Shown here piece after piece: positions 29,407 to 38,455 of a stretch of 64,000 bases of DNA (within the stretch, counting starts at the first letter, position 1; every line of letters begins with the position of its first letter). The stretch comes from Methylobacter sp. S3L5C (GTDB taxonomy: Bacteria > Pseudomonadota > Gammaproteobacteria > Methylococcales > Methylomonadaceae), in the NCBI RefSeq assembly GCF_022788635.1, contig NZ_CP076024.1:3821503-3885502 (forward strand), in the 5' to 3' direction. The position numbers and the translations under genes were made by a program. The notes beneath the pieces are model-generated. The model was given only the letters and a program-made list of their open reading frames with translations, was not told where the DNA came from and did not search any database.

Positions 29407-29840
29407 GGTACTGTCTTTGGCTGTTGTGCGGCAAAGGTAATATGGCTAAACCCGGCTTCACTGGCGCACTGCAATGCCGTAATAACAGCCTGATGAGGCG
29501 TTTTGCCATCGGCATTAATGATAAAAGGGACATCCTTTGATTGCTCTGTAAACTTCAATAACTCCTGTTTTAAGGTTTCCACGTCCTGATTGACCAACTT
29601 GTTAGAGACACCATTGTCGCCCATTAAATAATAAGTACCGTCTGCATCAATCGTTAAGGTAATCATTTTAGGCGCTTGTTCTGCTTCTGCTCCAGCCGCC
29701 TCAGGCAATGTAACCTTCACTTCCGTGTTACGATTAAACGTGGTGGAAACCACAAAGAAGAGTAATAACACAAACAGTACATCTATCATTGATATCAAAG
29801 TAATATCAAGTTTTTCTCTTTTTTTATGTCGAAAATTCAT
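29403..29840 (-). CDS. exbD: ExbD/TolR family biopolymer transport protein
   Basis: The 145-residue product has a short basic cytoplasmic start, one membrane helix with the essential Asp (ISMIDVLFVLLLFFVVSTTF) and a periplasmic domain ending in HQAVITALQCASEAGFSHI. ExbD works with ExbB as a proton-driven motor for TonB-type energy transfer. The start overlaps the exbB stop by 1 bp. No tonB is next to it, so the partner is elsewhere; the link to lpxK is a common gene order rather than proof of a lipid A role. Confidence 0.9.
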   Translation of the reverse strand: MNFRHKKREKLDITLISMIDVLFVLLLFFVVSTTFNRNTEVKVTLPEAAGAEAEQAPKMITLTIDADGTYYLMGDNGVSNKLVNQDVETLKQELLKFTEQSKDVPFIINADGKTPHQAVITALQCASEAGFSHITFAAQQPKTVP

Positions 29841-30454
29841 CAGGATACCTCGCGGTCTCCATGTAGTATATCTATCAGTTTTAATGCTTCAGCTTCCATA
29901 TCGACGACATATTCATCCACCAATCTTTCAAAGTAGCGATGAAAAATCAAACTGGGTATGCCTACGGTTAATCCTGCTGCTGTGGTAATTAATGCGACCG
30001 AAATGCCGCCTGCTAAAACACTGGGATCTCCGGAACCATGCTGCATCAATGACGCGAAAATATCTATCATACCAAACACCGTTCCCAACAAACCCAATAA
30101 TGGACTTATTGTTGCAATAGTACCCAAGGTATTAAGATAGCGCTCCAAATCATGCACAACTTTTCTGCCTGATTCTTCAATACATTCTTTCATCACATCC
30201 CGGCCATGATGCCTGTTCGCAAGACCAGCCGCCAAGATACAACCAAGAGGCGAACTGGTCTTTAAACGATGTAAAGCAACATCATCCAATCTTTTTTCGC
30301 GAGATAATTTCCATACCTGAGGAACCAATTCCGGTGGCAATATCTTCTTTTTTTGTAACGACCAAAAACGTTCGACGACAATACCCATTGCACCAATTGA
30401 ACATAGCATGATGGGTAGCATCATCCAGCCACCGCTTTTTATTATTTCAAACAC
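29840..30454 (-). CDS. exbB: ExbB/MotA family proton channel protein
   Basis: The 204-residue product has three membrane helices: MMLPIMLCSIGAMGIVVERF near the N-terminus, then TLGTIATISPLLGLLGTVFG and ISVALITTAAGLTVGIPSLIF. The last two carry the MotA/TolQ/ExbB channel signature. Forms a motor with ExbD. It is the first gene of the exbB-exbD-lpxK-trm112-kdsB operon; msbA, often found here, is replaced by an MFS transporter gene 67 bp upstream. Confidence 0.92.
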   Translation of the reverse strand: MFEIIKSGGWMMLPIMLCSIGAMGIVVERFWSLQKKKILPPELVPQVWKLSREKRLDDVALHRLKTSSPLGCILAAGLANRHHGRDVMKECIEESGRKVVHDLERYLNTLGTIATISPLLGLLGTVFGMIDIFASLMQHGSGDPSVLAGGISVALITTAAGLTVGIPSLIFHRYFERLVDEYVVDMEAEALKLIDILHGDREVS

Positions 30455-30521
30455 TTTGTTTCCTGATAAAGTAAATTGGAGCCAATATAAGCTGAAAAAA
30501 TCTTGAATCTTGCGCCTTATT

Positions 30522-31685
30522 CTAACCTAATGCCGTCGATTTTTGAGAATTTTCCCTACCTACCCAGATATAAGTAATCACCAAGGCAAGACCGCAACAG
30601 AGTGCCGCCACTGAATAAACAAACCTTGAACCCAATGACTCCCAGTAATAACCGCTATAAAGACTACCCAGGACACCGCCGACACCAAAACTAAGACTGC
30701 TATATAGTGCCTGACCTTTACCCTGATGCTGGTCGCCAAAATAAAGATGCACCAGATGTATGGCAACAACATGAACACCGCCAAAAGTTGCGGCATGTAA
30801 TAATTGGGCAAAAATCAACAAACCCAAATAATCAGGACACCAGCCTATTATTAACCAGCGACCTGTGGCCAGCACCAAACTAAATAATAAAATAGCTCTT
30901 AAAGAAAAGCGTTTTAACAAACGTCTCATATACAGAAATAAAACGATCTCCGCTAAAACTCCAAGCGCCCAGAGTAATCCGGTAACTGTTGCTGAATAAT
31001 GATTTTGCTTTAAATAAATCGAATAAAAAACATAATATGGTGCATGAGCCACTTGCAGTAATATGTTAACCACAAAAAAAGCCAAGACTTCAGGTCTTTT
31101 TATTATTTGCAACATCCCAAGCGAAGCAGATCGATGGCTGACAGACTTGGCTTCGGGCGTTATTAAGGTGACCCACCAGTTTAAAACCAACAACACGACA
31201 ATGGCAACCGGAAGTGTTGCAACAGGCAACTTATCGAGTATAAGTCCCATGCCTAACACCGTGACAATAAAACCAACCGATCCCCACAGCCTTATTTGAC
31301 TGTAACGATGCGCTTCCTTTTTTAAATGAAACAGAGTAACGGCTTCAAATTGCGGCAACACGGCATTCCAAAAAAAACTGAAACTGATCGTTATTACGGC
31401 AACCCATAAATAATCATGGACATATAAAAAGCCGGCAAAAAGCACTGCTGCAAAAAATGCAGCCAGACGAATTATACGTAAACTTTTTCCGGTATGGTCG
31501 GCAATCCAGCCCCACAACAAAGGGGCAATAATTTTGGTGCCTACCAACAACGCAGAAAGCTCACCAATTTCAACGGGATTAAAGCCAATCCCTTTTAAAT
31601 AAAGGCTCCAGTAAGGGACAAAACAGCCTAGCGTGGCAAAATAAAAAAAATAAAACCCTGACAATCGCCAGTATGGAACAGACAT
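30522..31685 (-). CDS. MFS transporter, HcaT/LacY-like
   Basis: The 387-residue product has about 12 membrane helices and starts MSVPYWRLSGFYFFYFATLG, then VPYWSLYLKGIGF, typical of the MFS_1_like/3-phenylpropionate-transporter-like (HcaT) group. The loop after helix 2 carries GWIADHTGKSLR. Substrate cannot be inferred; no catabolic genes adjoin it. It sits between aroC and exbB on the same strand and may share a transcript with either. Confidence 0.85.
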   Translation of the reverse strand: MSVPYWRLSGFYFFYFATLGCFVPYWSLYLKGIGFNPVEIGELSALLVGTKIIAPLLWGWIADHTGKSLRIIRLAAFFAAVLFAGFLYVHDYLWVAVITISFSFFWNAVLPQFEAVTLFHLKKEAHRYSQIRLWGSVGFIVTVLGMGLILDKLPVATLPVAIVVLLVLNWWVTLITPEAKSVSHRSASLGMLQIIKRPEVLAFFVVNILLQVAHAPYYVFYSIYLKQNHYSATVTGLLWALGVLAEIVLFLYMRRLLKRFSLRAILLFSLVLATGRWLIIGWCPDYLGLLIFAQLLHAATFGGVHVVAIHLVHLYFGDQHQGKGQALYSSLSFGVGGVLGSLYSGYYWESLGSRFVYSVAALCCGLALVITYIWVGRENSQKSTALG

Positions 31686-31768
31686 TTAATTATTCATGTA
31701 AAAAAAGGGGCATCTCTTTTCCAAACCTATTGAAAATATGGCTACCCATTTAAAGTGGGATAATTTTA

Positions 31769-31800
31769 CTGATAACATCCCTTCAAGGGATGGTATCTGT
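31769..31800 (+). repeat. Dispersed imperfect palindrome, copy 3
   Basis: CTGATAACATCCCTTC followed by AAGGGATGGTATCTGT. It lies in the 209-bp gap between aroC and the MFS gene. It differs from copy 2 at a handful of positions and keeps the same orientation. Confidence 0.6.
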
Positions 31801-31864
31801 CCCTGGTTAAGTTGGTAGTCGAAAATACCACTATAAAAATGGTTAACCACAACGGCTTTAATCA

Positions 31865-31892
31865 GGACAATCACACAGGATTGCCCCTACAA
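31865..31892. repeat. Hairpin repeat after aroC
   Basis: GGACAATC and GATTGCCC form an 8-base stem with one mismatch, followed by CCTACA. It lies 3 bp past the aroC stop. The layout matches the hairpins at 3641 and 34144. Confidence 0.45.
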
Positions 31893-31894
31893 GA

Positions 31895-32983
31895 TTATCG
31901 CAAAATCGGCAATCCTGACACAACACCCATATTTTGGGCCCGGTGACGCAGAAAATGATCCATCAACACAATTGCCATCATCGCTTCGGCAATTGGCGTG
32001 GCACGAATACCAACACAGGGATCATGACGACCTTGGGTAATCACATCAATTGCCTCACCTTGCTGATTGATACTTTTACCGGCCAGTCGCAAGCTGGACG
32101 TTGCTTTTAAAGCGATACTGGCGGTAATTGATTGACCACTGGAAATCCCCCCCAAAATACCACCGGCATGATTACTTAAAAAACCGGCTGGCGTTATTTC
32201 ATCGCGAAACTGTGTACCTTTAGTATCAATGCAAGCAAAGCCATCACCGATTTCCACGCCTTTTACCGCATTAATACTCATTAGAGCATGAGCCAAATCG
32301 GCATCAAGTCGGTCAAAAATGGGTTCACCCAAACCGGGTGGGACATTGGTTGCTACCACTTCAATTCTTGCACCTATCGATTCGCCTTCCTTGCGCAAGG
32401 CATCCATATAAGCTTCCATTTCAGGAACTTTATCAGCGTCAGGACAAAAGAAAGGGTTGCTGTCAATAATACTCCAATCGAGCTTTTCAATTTTTATCGG
32501 TCCCAGTTGCGATAAATAACCACGAATCTCTATACCCGCCTGCTCTTTGAGATATTTTTTGGCAATACCGCCAGCGGCGACACGCATGGCAGTTTCCCGT
32601 GCCGATGAGCGCCCGCCGCCACGATAATCTCTAAATCCATACTTCTGCTGGTAAGTGTAATCCGCATGTCCCGGTCTGAAGGTATCGGCAATTTTGGAAT
32701 AATCTTTAGAGCGTTGATCAGTATTCTCAATGAGCAAACCAATCGGCGTACCGGTTGTTTTACCTTCAAACACCCCCGACAAAATTCTAACCTCATCGGC
32801 TTCACGCCGTTGCGTGGTATACCTTGAAGTACCCGGTTTCCTACGATCAAGATCTTCCTGTAAATCGGCTTCTGTCAAAGCCAGTCCCGGAGGGCAGCCA
32901 TCAACGATACAGCCGATGGCAGGACCATGACTTTCGCCAAACGAAGTGACGGTAAAAAGTTTTCCTATTGTATTTCCAGACAT
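31895..32983 (-). CDS. aroC: Chorismate synthase
   Basis: The 362-residue product has all three chorismate synthase signatures: [18 protein letters not shown] at the N-terminus, [18 protein letters not shown] near 130 and [17 protein letters not shown] near the C-terminus. It makes chorismate from EPSP using reduced flavin, feeding aromatic amino acids and PabB. It follows prmB with a 2-bp gap, the usual prmB-aroC order. Confidence 0.97.
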   Translation of the reverse strand: MSGNTIGKLFTVTSFGESHGPAIGCIVDGCPPGLALTEADLQEDLDRRKPGTSRYTTQRREADEVRILSGVFEGKTTGTPIGLLIENTDQRSKDYSKIADTFRPGHADYTYQQKYGFRDYRGGGRSSARETAMRVAAGGIAKKYLKEQAGIEIRGYLSQLGPIKIEKLDWSIIDSNPFFCPDADKVPEMEAYMDALRKEGESIGARIEVVATNVPPGLGEPIFDRLDADLAHALMSINAVKGVEIGDGFACIDTKGTQFRDEITPAGFLSNHAGGILGGISSGQSITASIALKATSSLRLAGKSINQQGEAIDVITQGRHDPCVGIRATPIAEAMMAIVLMDHFLRHRAQNMGVVSGLPILR

Positions 32984-32985
32984 AA

Positions 32986-33918
32986 TTAACGTAAGGCCGC
33001 GATAAATAATTCGTGATAGTCATGAACCTGTTCAGCGGTCAGCAAAAATACGCCATCGCCGCCCCGTTCAAAATCCAGCCAGTAAAATGGCACATCAGGG
33101 AAAGTGTTCTGCAGAGTTTCTGCACTACTACCGACCTCCACAACCAAAATGCCCTGCTCGGCCAAATAATCATCCGCATCAACCAATATACGAAGAACAA
33201 TATCCAGACCGGTAAGGCCACCTTTAAAGCCCATATCCGGCTCCGCACGAAACTCCTGCGGCAAATTTTCCCATTCTTGATGACAGACATAAGGTGGATT
33301 ACTGACGATAACATCGTATTGAACGGGTGGCAGTGCTTTAAACAAATCCGACTGATAGAGTGTCACCGAGTCGGATAGCTGATGATTTTCAATATTGATT
33401 TCAGCGACAGCCAGGGCATCAACGGATAAATCAACGGCATCAACCAAAGCATTTTGAAAAGCATAAGCACAGGCGATGGCAATACAAGCACTGCCGGTAC
33501 ATAAATCCAGAATACGCCCGACCTGATCTTCTTCTACCCAGGGCGAAAAGCGTTGTTCGATTAATTCAGCAATGGGTGATCTGGGCACCAAAACCCTTGG
33601 ATCAACGTAAAATGACAAGCCTGCAAAAATAGCTTCATTAGTTAAATAAGATGCCGGTATTCTTTCATTAATCCGTCTATCAATAATAGTAATGACAGCC
33701 TGGCGCTCATGCATCGTTAGCACGGTGTCCAGATAAGCTTCAGCCAGATTATAAGGCTGATAAACGGTATGCAAGACCAAAGCTGCGGCTTCATCAAGCG
33801 CAGTGACCGTCCCATGACCAAAACTGACCCTGGCTTGGGTAAATCGACTGGCTGCCCAACGAATATAATCACGCAAGGTCGATAATGTAGTTAAAACTTC
33901 AAAGGATGTTGTTTGCAT
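32986..33918 (-). CDS. prmB: Ribosomal protein L3 N5-glutamine methyltransferase
   Basis: The 310-residue product has an N-terminal helical domain, a SAM-binding motif [16 protein letters not shown] and the glutamine-methylase motif VSNPPYV (about residue 202). [13 protein letters not shown] marks PrmB rather than PrmC. It methylates a conserved Gln in ribosomal protein L3. Directly coupled to aroC. Confidence 0.93.
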   Translation of the reverse strand: MQTTSFEVLTTLSTLRDYIRWAASRFTQARVSFGHGTVTALDEAAALVLHTVYQPYNLAEAYLDTVLTMHERQAVITIIDRRINERIPASYLTNEAIFAGLSFYVDPRVLVPRSPIAELIEQRFSPWVEEDQVGRILDLCTGSACIAIACAYAFQNALVDAVDLSVDALAVAEINIENHQLSDSVTLYQSDLFKALPPVQYDVIVSNPPYVCHQEWENLPQEFRAEPDMGFKGGLTGLDIVLRILVDADDYLAEQGILVVEVGSSAETLQNTFPDVPFYWLDFERGGDGVFLLTAEQVHDYHELFIAALR

Positions 33919-34143
33919 TATTTAAAATAAGTAATCAGGATGTACACAGGATCAATTTAAATAGATTTTAAACTAAATGCGCAACAGGGTGGTAAGTTTA
34001 GTTAAGAACCATCAATCAGCAAATGGCGATTGTGCCGCAAAAAACAAAAACAGGGGCATTTTAGGTAGCATGGAACTCATGAAAACACCCAGGAGCGAAC
34101 TATGCGTTAGGCAAACTTAACAGGGTTGATTAAATGTAGAACA

Positions 34144-34164
34144 GGCACATGGATCTGTCCCTAC
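34144..34164. repeat. Hairpin repeat, weak member
   Basis: GGCACAT and ATCTGTCC form a mismatched stem followed by CTAC. It is similar in layout to the perfect hairpin at 3641-3666. Confidence 0.35.
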
Positions 34165-34362
34165 AGTATAATGTTGAACAATATAAATTTTTTTCCTTAT
34201 CTACCTGACAATCTTTTTATGCCAAAACCAATCTCGACATTTACCCTGATTGTAATCCTTTAAATGGCTACGAGAAACTCTACACGTTTACTTGATGTTG
34301 TAACCTGTGAATTTTTTCGTGTCTTTCGTGTCTTTCGTTCTTTTCGTGGACAAAAATCAATC

Positions 34363-34393
34363 AAAAAAACGGCGGAATAAATCCGCCGTTTTT
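34363..34393 (-). terminator. Rho-independent terminator after degP
   Basis: AAAAACGGCGG and CCGCCGTTTTT pair around a 7-base loop, with A- and T-runs on the two sides. It lies about 65 bp past the protease stop at 34457 and closes the sigma-E operon transcript. Confidence 0.88.
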
Positions 34394-34456
34394 GAGTTAT
34401 TAAGCTCTTACTGCAATCATTTACTTACGATCGCTTTTTAGCTTTGTACCACAACA

Positions 34457-35878
34457 TTACTTATCTATTTTAAGTGCCAAAAAGGCAGGACTACCACGAC
34501 GCTGAATTAACACAGCGACAGATTTCCCTACAGGAAGGGTTTTAAGGGTCTTTTCAAATTCAGCGACACCAACAATAACATTATTACCAATGCGTAAAAT
34601 AACATCGCCAGGTTGGATACCCGCATTCTTGGCAATACCTTTTTCGACACTTTGAACCAACACACCGCCTTTAATAACTTGCAAGACCTCTCTTTCTTCA
34701 GCGGTTAAATCAGTAACACTAATGCCCAATCTATTGGTGGGCCTAGCCTTCTCGGCTTTGGTATCAGCGACTTTATCAATCTGTTCCGGTAAAAGTCCTA
34801 TACTGAAATTTAGCGTTTTCTCATTACCTTGCCTGAGAATTTTTAGCGTTGCTTTATCATTAATCGGTGTCATACCAACCATAGGTGGTAAATCACCTGA
34901 CTTTTCAATCGGTTGACCATTAAACTCGGTAATAATATCACCAATCTGCAAGTCTGCTTTTTCTGCAGGACTACCAGGAATCACTTTAGAAACTAATGCT
35001 CCCTGTGGTTTCTTCATATTAAATGATTCAGCCAATTCACGAGTGACGTCCTGAATTTGCACGCCTAACCAGCCATGCGCCGCTTTACCGCTCGATTTTA
35101 TTTGCTCAACGACATTCATCACTATATCCATCGGAATAGAGAATGAAAGACCCATAAAGCCACCGGTACGGCTATAAATTTGTGAGTTGATACCCACAAC
35201 TTTACCATCCATATTAAATAGCGGCCCGCCTGAATTGCCTGGATTAATCGCCACATCCGTTTGTATAAACGGCACATAATTGCCACCCGGCAAACTGCGG
35301 CCTTTAGCACTGACTATACCTGCTGTCACTGACTGCTCAAAACCAAATGGTGAACCAATCGCTAAAACCCACTCACCAACCTGCAGTTTAGCAGGGTCTC
35401 CAATAGTCACTACCGGCAAATCAGTCGCTTCGACTTTTAATACCGCCACATCGGTACGCGTATCCGAACCGATAAGCTTTGCTATTAATTCCCGTCTATC
35501 AGAAAATTTAACAATGATTTCATCAGCATCTTTAACGACATGATGATTGGTTAATATATAGCCATCTTTGGAAATAATAAAACCGGAGCCCAGCGACTGG
35601 GTGTCTCCACTTCCACCCTCACCACCACCGTTACCACCATCAGGATTATTAAAAAAACGTTTAAACAGCTCTTCCATTTCAGGCGGCAACCCTTCAGGCA
35701 TGGGCTGTTGTTCTTTAGGTGCTCCGGCAACCTCGACCGGCGCTTTTTGGGTAGTACTGATGTTGACTACTGCGACGCCATTAACCTTTACCATTTCGGT
35801 AAAGTCTGGTAGCTGCGCTACTACATTTTGACTACAAAGAAAAACCAGAAAAACAGACCAACCAAGCTTTTTAAGCAT
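34457..35878 (-). CDS. degP: DegP/MucD-type periplasmic serine protease
   Basis: The start at 35878 is chosen because GGAG lies 5-6 bases upstream and the protein then opens with a signal peptide (MLKKLGWSVFLVFLCSQNVVA). The trypsin-like core has His in ILTNHHVVKDAD, Asp in DTRTDVAVLKV and Ser in NPGNSGGPLFNMDG. Two PDZ domains follow (GWLGVQIQDV and RLGISVTDL). A Gly/Asn linker GGNGGGEGGSGD precedes the core. It degrades misfolded envelope proteins. Placed after rseB, it corresponds to mucD of the Pseudomonas algU cluster. Confidence 0.93.
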   Translation of the reverse strand: MLKKLGWSVFLVFLCSQNVVAQLPDFTEMVKVNGVAVVNISTTQKAPVEVAGAPKEQQPMPEGLPPEMEELFKRFFNNPDGGNGGGEGGSGDTQSLGSGFIISKDGYILTNHHVVKDADEIIVKFSDRRELIAKLIGSDTRTDVAVLKVEATDLPVVTIGDPAKLQVGEWVLAIGSPFGFEQSVTAGIVSAKGRSLPGGNYVPFIQTDVAINPGNSGGPLFNMDGKVVGINSQIYSRTGGFMGLSFSIPMDIVMNVVEQIKSSGKAAHGWLGVQIQDVTRELAESFNMKKPQGALVSKVIPGSPAEKADLQIGDIITEFNGQPIEKSGDLPPMVGMTPINDKATLKILRQGNEKTLNFSIGLLPEQIDKVADTKAEKARPTNRLGISVTDLTAEEREVLQVIKGGVLVQSVEKGIAKNAGIQPGDVILRIGNNVIVGVAEFEKTLKTLPVGKSVAVLIQRRGSPAFLALKIDK

Positions 35879-36036
35879 AAAAACTCCATTCCCTAACATT
35901 AATAAAATAAATACATTACTGTGACTTATAACAAATAAACTTGCTGCCTATGCCTATACTATCAGTATTTAACATCCAGTAAAGCGTAAGCACTCCAATT
36001 CCATGTTCTTATAGTACCTGGCGTAAACACAATGAT

Positions 36037-36999
36037 TCAATTCGTCAAATCCCGAAGTTTGATACCTTCGGCAATATATTTTGCGGTTTCTGCGGGCACT
36101 TCACCCATTACCGTCAGTTGATAATTATTGATGGTTCGGCTATATAAATTAACCGCACCGACAGATTGAAGACCCGACAACATTCCGGCACTTTTGCTTT
36201 CCATATAAATTGACACGGAAGTAAAGCCATCACTTAACAATAAATGATCAACAGGTTGTTCATTATTGTGTATGGGCTTACGGGCAAAAAATATACCCCG
36301 AAAACCTGCTGGCAGCGCTGTTACAACAAATGCCGCCTGATCCGGGGATTGCGTCGGTATCTGTTGGATGTGCTGAGCTGAATTCTTGGTATCCAGGGAT
36401 TTAATCGTAATAAAAGACAACGCATCTTTAACGGCTATATCGGTAAAAACAACCTGTTCTAAAAGAGTACCAGAATGGTCGTAAACAGCTACTTTAAGGG
36501 GCAAAAAATAGCGTTTTTCAACCCATATTTTTCGTAAATACCTTACATTATCTTGGGGTTGGATGGTAATAACGTAGCTCGGCAGCATGGCAATATTCTC
36601 CTGCCCCACTAGCCTGAACTCATAAATAGCACTTATATCATCCAGATTGCTCGGCATATCAACCAGAAAAGAGCGTTCAAATGGCCGGTAATCGACCTGC
36701 GTTTGCTGTGTTTCCTTAAACAGGCAACTAACTTTACCTGCGTCCCTGATAATTTCACGCAACGGCGAGTTTAACGACAATAGACGTTCCTGCTCAACAC
36801 CATTTTTAGCCACGTGGACATATTTCATTGGCTCCAGTTTGCCATTTTTAAAGAATGCAACCGTGCCTTGATAATTTAAGACTGCCATGGCATGGTTCAT
36901 TTTCATCAATATTTGGCGAGCAGTTAACTCAGGTTCTTTTGCCGAAACAATCCCGATAGATAAAATTAAAACTACAAAGAAATGCTTAATCGCAGTCAT
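36037..36999 (-). CDS. rseB: Sigma-E regulator RseB/MucB
   Basis: The 320-residue product has a signal peptide (MTAIKHFFVVLILSIGIVSA) and the MucB/RseB two-domain layout: a LolA-like N-terminal domain (MNHAMAVLNYQGTVAFFKNG) and a C-terminal domain (LPAGFRGIFFARKPI, HLLLSDGFTSVSIYME). RseB binds the periplasmic part of the anti-sigma factor and shields it from proteolysis. It lies third in the rpoE-rseA-rseB-degP run. The gap to rseA holds most of a palindromic element that also supplies the rseA tail. Confidence 0.9.
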   Translation of the reverse strand: MTAIKHFFVVLILSIGIVSAKEPELTARQILMKMNHAMAVLNYQGTVAFFKNGKLEPMKYVHVAKNGVEQERLLSLNSPLREIIRDAGKVSCLFKETQQTQVDYRPFERSFLVDMPSNLDDISAIYEFRLVGQENIAMLPSYVITIQPQDNVRYLRKIWVEKRYFLPLKVAVYDHSGTLLEQVVFTDIAVKDALSFITIKSLDTKNSAQHIQQIPTQSPDQAAFVVTALPAGFRGIFFARKPIHNNEQPVDHLLLSDGFTSVSIYMESKSAGMLSGLQSVGAVNLYSRTINNYQLTVMGEVPAETAKYIAEGIKLRDLTN

Positions 37000-37015
37000 T
37001 TATTATTACTGGGAA

Positions 37016-37167
37016 GCTGTCCGAGAATAGAAGCTGTAGCGAGGAGAAGCCGTTTTGAGTCAGGTTTTTTGATCATTTGAGGCAAATAGTTGTGCTATTT
37101 AACGAAAATGAGCGGAAAATCTGACCGAACTGGCTTTTCCGCAATCGGTTTTCTATTCTCGGACGGC
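37016..37167. mobile_element. MITE-like palindromic element inserted in the 3' end of rseA
   Basis: GCTGTCCGAGAATAGAA at 37016-37032 and its complement at 37151-37167 match at 16 of 17 positions. The interior is also self-complementary with gaps: GAGAAGCC, GTCAGGTTTT and CAAATAG face partners on the other side. The whole 152-bp element can fold into one long hairpin centred near 37090. It carries no transposase. It overlaps the last 23 codons and stop of rseA and fills the space to rseB. Confidence 0.75.
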
Positions 37168-37694
37168 CTACTGGATGCCGTTACTCTGGCATAGGGCTGA
37201 AAATCAGCCTCACCATTGGTATAAACACTATTATTATGGGCTTGAAGATAATCATTAATTTGTTTATTGAGTGGATATTGCGTAGCTTCAACAGGCTTAT
37301 CCGGCTGTTGATGGGGTTTATTCTGCGCAACCTGGAGCGCTGTTACCGCGTTAACCGACTGATTGGAAATGTTTATACTCCGTCCTGCAATTACGGCAAC
37401 AATAACCAGTGATGCCGCGACCGCAATTTGTTTATGGCTACGCTTAAATGACTTATGTTGAGGTAAAAAATAAACCGGTTCTTGCTGTATCTGCTGATGT
37501 ATTTTTGTTGAAAAATCGGCTTTGATTAATAAAAAAGCGTCTTTTTTCATGGCATGACTAATCATTTCATAACGCCTCAACTTGTCTTTCAACTCAGGCC
37601 GGGATTGCATTCTTTTCAAACAAGACAAAGCATCGACTTGATCAAGTTCATTATCAAGAAATTGAGATATTTTTAAATTTAAATCTTCAGGCAT
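37095..37694 (-). CDS. rseA: Anti-sigma-E factor RseA/MucA with altered C-terminus
   Basis: The 199-residue product has the cytoplasmic sigma-binding domain (LKISQFLDNELDQVDALSCL), one membrane helix (QIAVAASLVIVAVIAG, about residues 93-108) and a periplasmic part. The last 23-24 residues (from RPSENRKPIAEKPV to the end) are encoded by the inserted palindromic element, not by native sequence. RseA holds RpoE inactive at the membrane until stress proteolysis. The foreign tail could affect RseB binding or DegS-type recognition (inference). The start overlaps rpoE by 1 bp. Confidence 0.85.
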   Translation of the reverse strand: MPEDLNLKISQFLDNELDQVDALSCLKRMQSRPELKDKLRRYEMISHAMKKDAFLLIKADFSTKIHQQIQQEPVYFLPQHKSFKRSHKQIAVAASLVIVAVIAGRSINISNQSVNAVTALQVAQNKPHQQPDKPVEATQYPLNKQINDYLQAHNNSVYTNGEADFQPYARVTASSRPSENRKPIAEKPVRSDFPLIFVK

Positions 37695-38296
37695 TAAAAA
37701 CCACCGTGTTCAAGCAAAGGGTTTAATTTATCATCGATCGCCTCACGCGCTCTAAAAATGCGTGACCGTACCGTACCAATAGGACAATCCATTGCTTGTG
37801 CAATTTCTTCGTAACTCATGCCCTCAAATTCACGCAACATAATGGCTGTGCGCATATCTTCAGGAAGCTTTTCAATGACGATTTTAATAGTGTCGACTAT
37901 TTCCTGATTTAATAATAACTGTTCAGGGGTATCCATTCCCTGCAACTGTGGTGCATTTTCAAAAGCCTCGGCATCCTGAATATCGACATGATAATTAGCG
38001 CTTCTTCTTGATCGTGATACCAGGTAATTTTTTGCCGTATTAATGGCAATACGATAAAGCCAGGTATAAAAAGCCGAGTCGCCCCTGAAATCCCCCAACG
38101 CACGATAAGCTTTGATAAAAGCTTCCTGAGCCACGTCCTGAGCCTCACTGGGGTCTTTGACATAACGATTTACCAACTGAATGATTCTATGCTGATATTT
38201 AATCACCAAAAAATCAAATGCAGATTTATCGCCTTGTTGCACCCGCAACACCAGGTCTTCATCTAGTTGTTCGCTGTATTTAGTGTAACTGCTCAC
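37694..38296 (-). CDS. rpoE: RNA polymerase sigma-E factor
   Basis: The 200-residue product is an ECF sigma factor: region 2 FDFLVIKYQHRIIQLVNRYV with DVAQEAFIKAYRAL and FYTWLYRIAINTAKNYL, and region 4 MRTAIMLREFEGMSYEEIA with PIGTVRSRIFRAREAI. It directs the envelope-stress response and is coupled to its anti-sigma gene by a 1-bp overlap. A sigma-E-like promoter lies just upstream, consistent with self-activation. Confidence 0.96.
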   Translation of the reverse strand: MSSYTKYSEQLDEDLVLRVQQGDKSAFDFLVIKYQHRIIQLVNRYVKDPSEAQDVAQEAFIKAYRALGDFRGDSAFYTWLYRIAINTAKNYLVSRSRRSANYHVDIQDAEAFENAPQLQGMDTPEQLLLNQEIVDTIKIVIEKLPEDMRTAIMLREFEGMSYEEIAQAMDCPIGTVRSRIFRAREAIDDKLNPLLEHGGF

Positions 38297-38316
38297 TACT
38301 GCTCTTTAACCCGGGG

Positions 38317-38343
38317 GTGGACAAATACAATCGCATAAAGTTC
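38317..38343 (-). promoter_or_regulatory. Candidate sigma-E promoter of rpoE
   Basis: On the minus strand GAACTT (38343-38338) is followed after exactly 16 bases by TCCAC (38321-38317), close to the GAACTT-N16-TCTGA consensus. It ends 21 bp before the rpoE ATG, leaving room for a short leader. The -10 box matches only partly. Confidence 0.5.
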
Positions 38344-38455
38344 TATTATGTACAAAAATTGTGCTATCACTCTAAAAAGCGTTATTATCCATAAACAATG
38401 ATAACTAAGCCACAACCTTAATTTAGATAATGAAATTTTTTCTAAAGTTTGCCCT

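Larger units (their letters stand above)
33919..34456. other. 538-bp intergenic region with a terminator and hairpin repeat
   Basis: No gene is seen. It holds a weak hairpin repeat (34144-34164), a TTTCGTGTC tandem stretch near 34316-34345 of unknown meaning, and the terminator for degP at 34363-34393. Confidence 0.5.

Noticed and set aside
31686-31874. 62-codon minus-strand frame between aroC and the MFS gene
   Set aside because: It runs through the dispersed palindrome and has no recognisable features.
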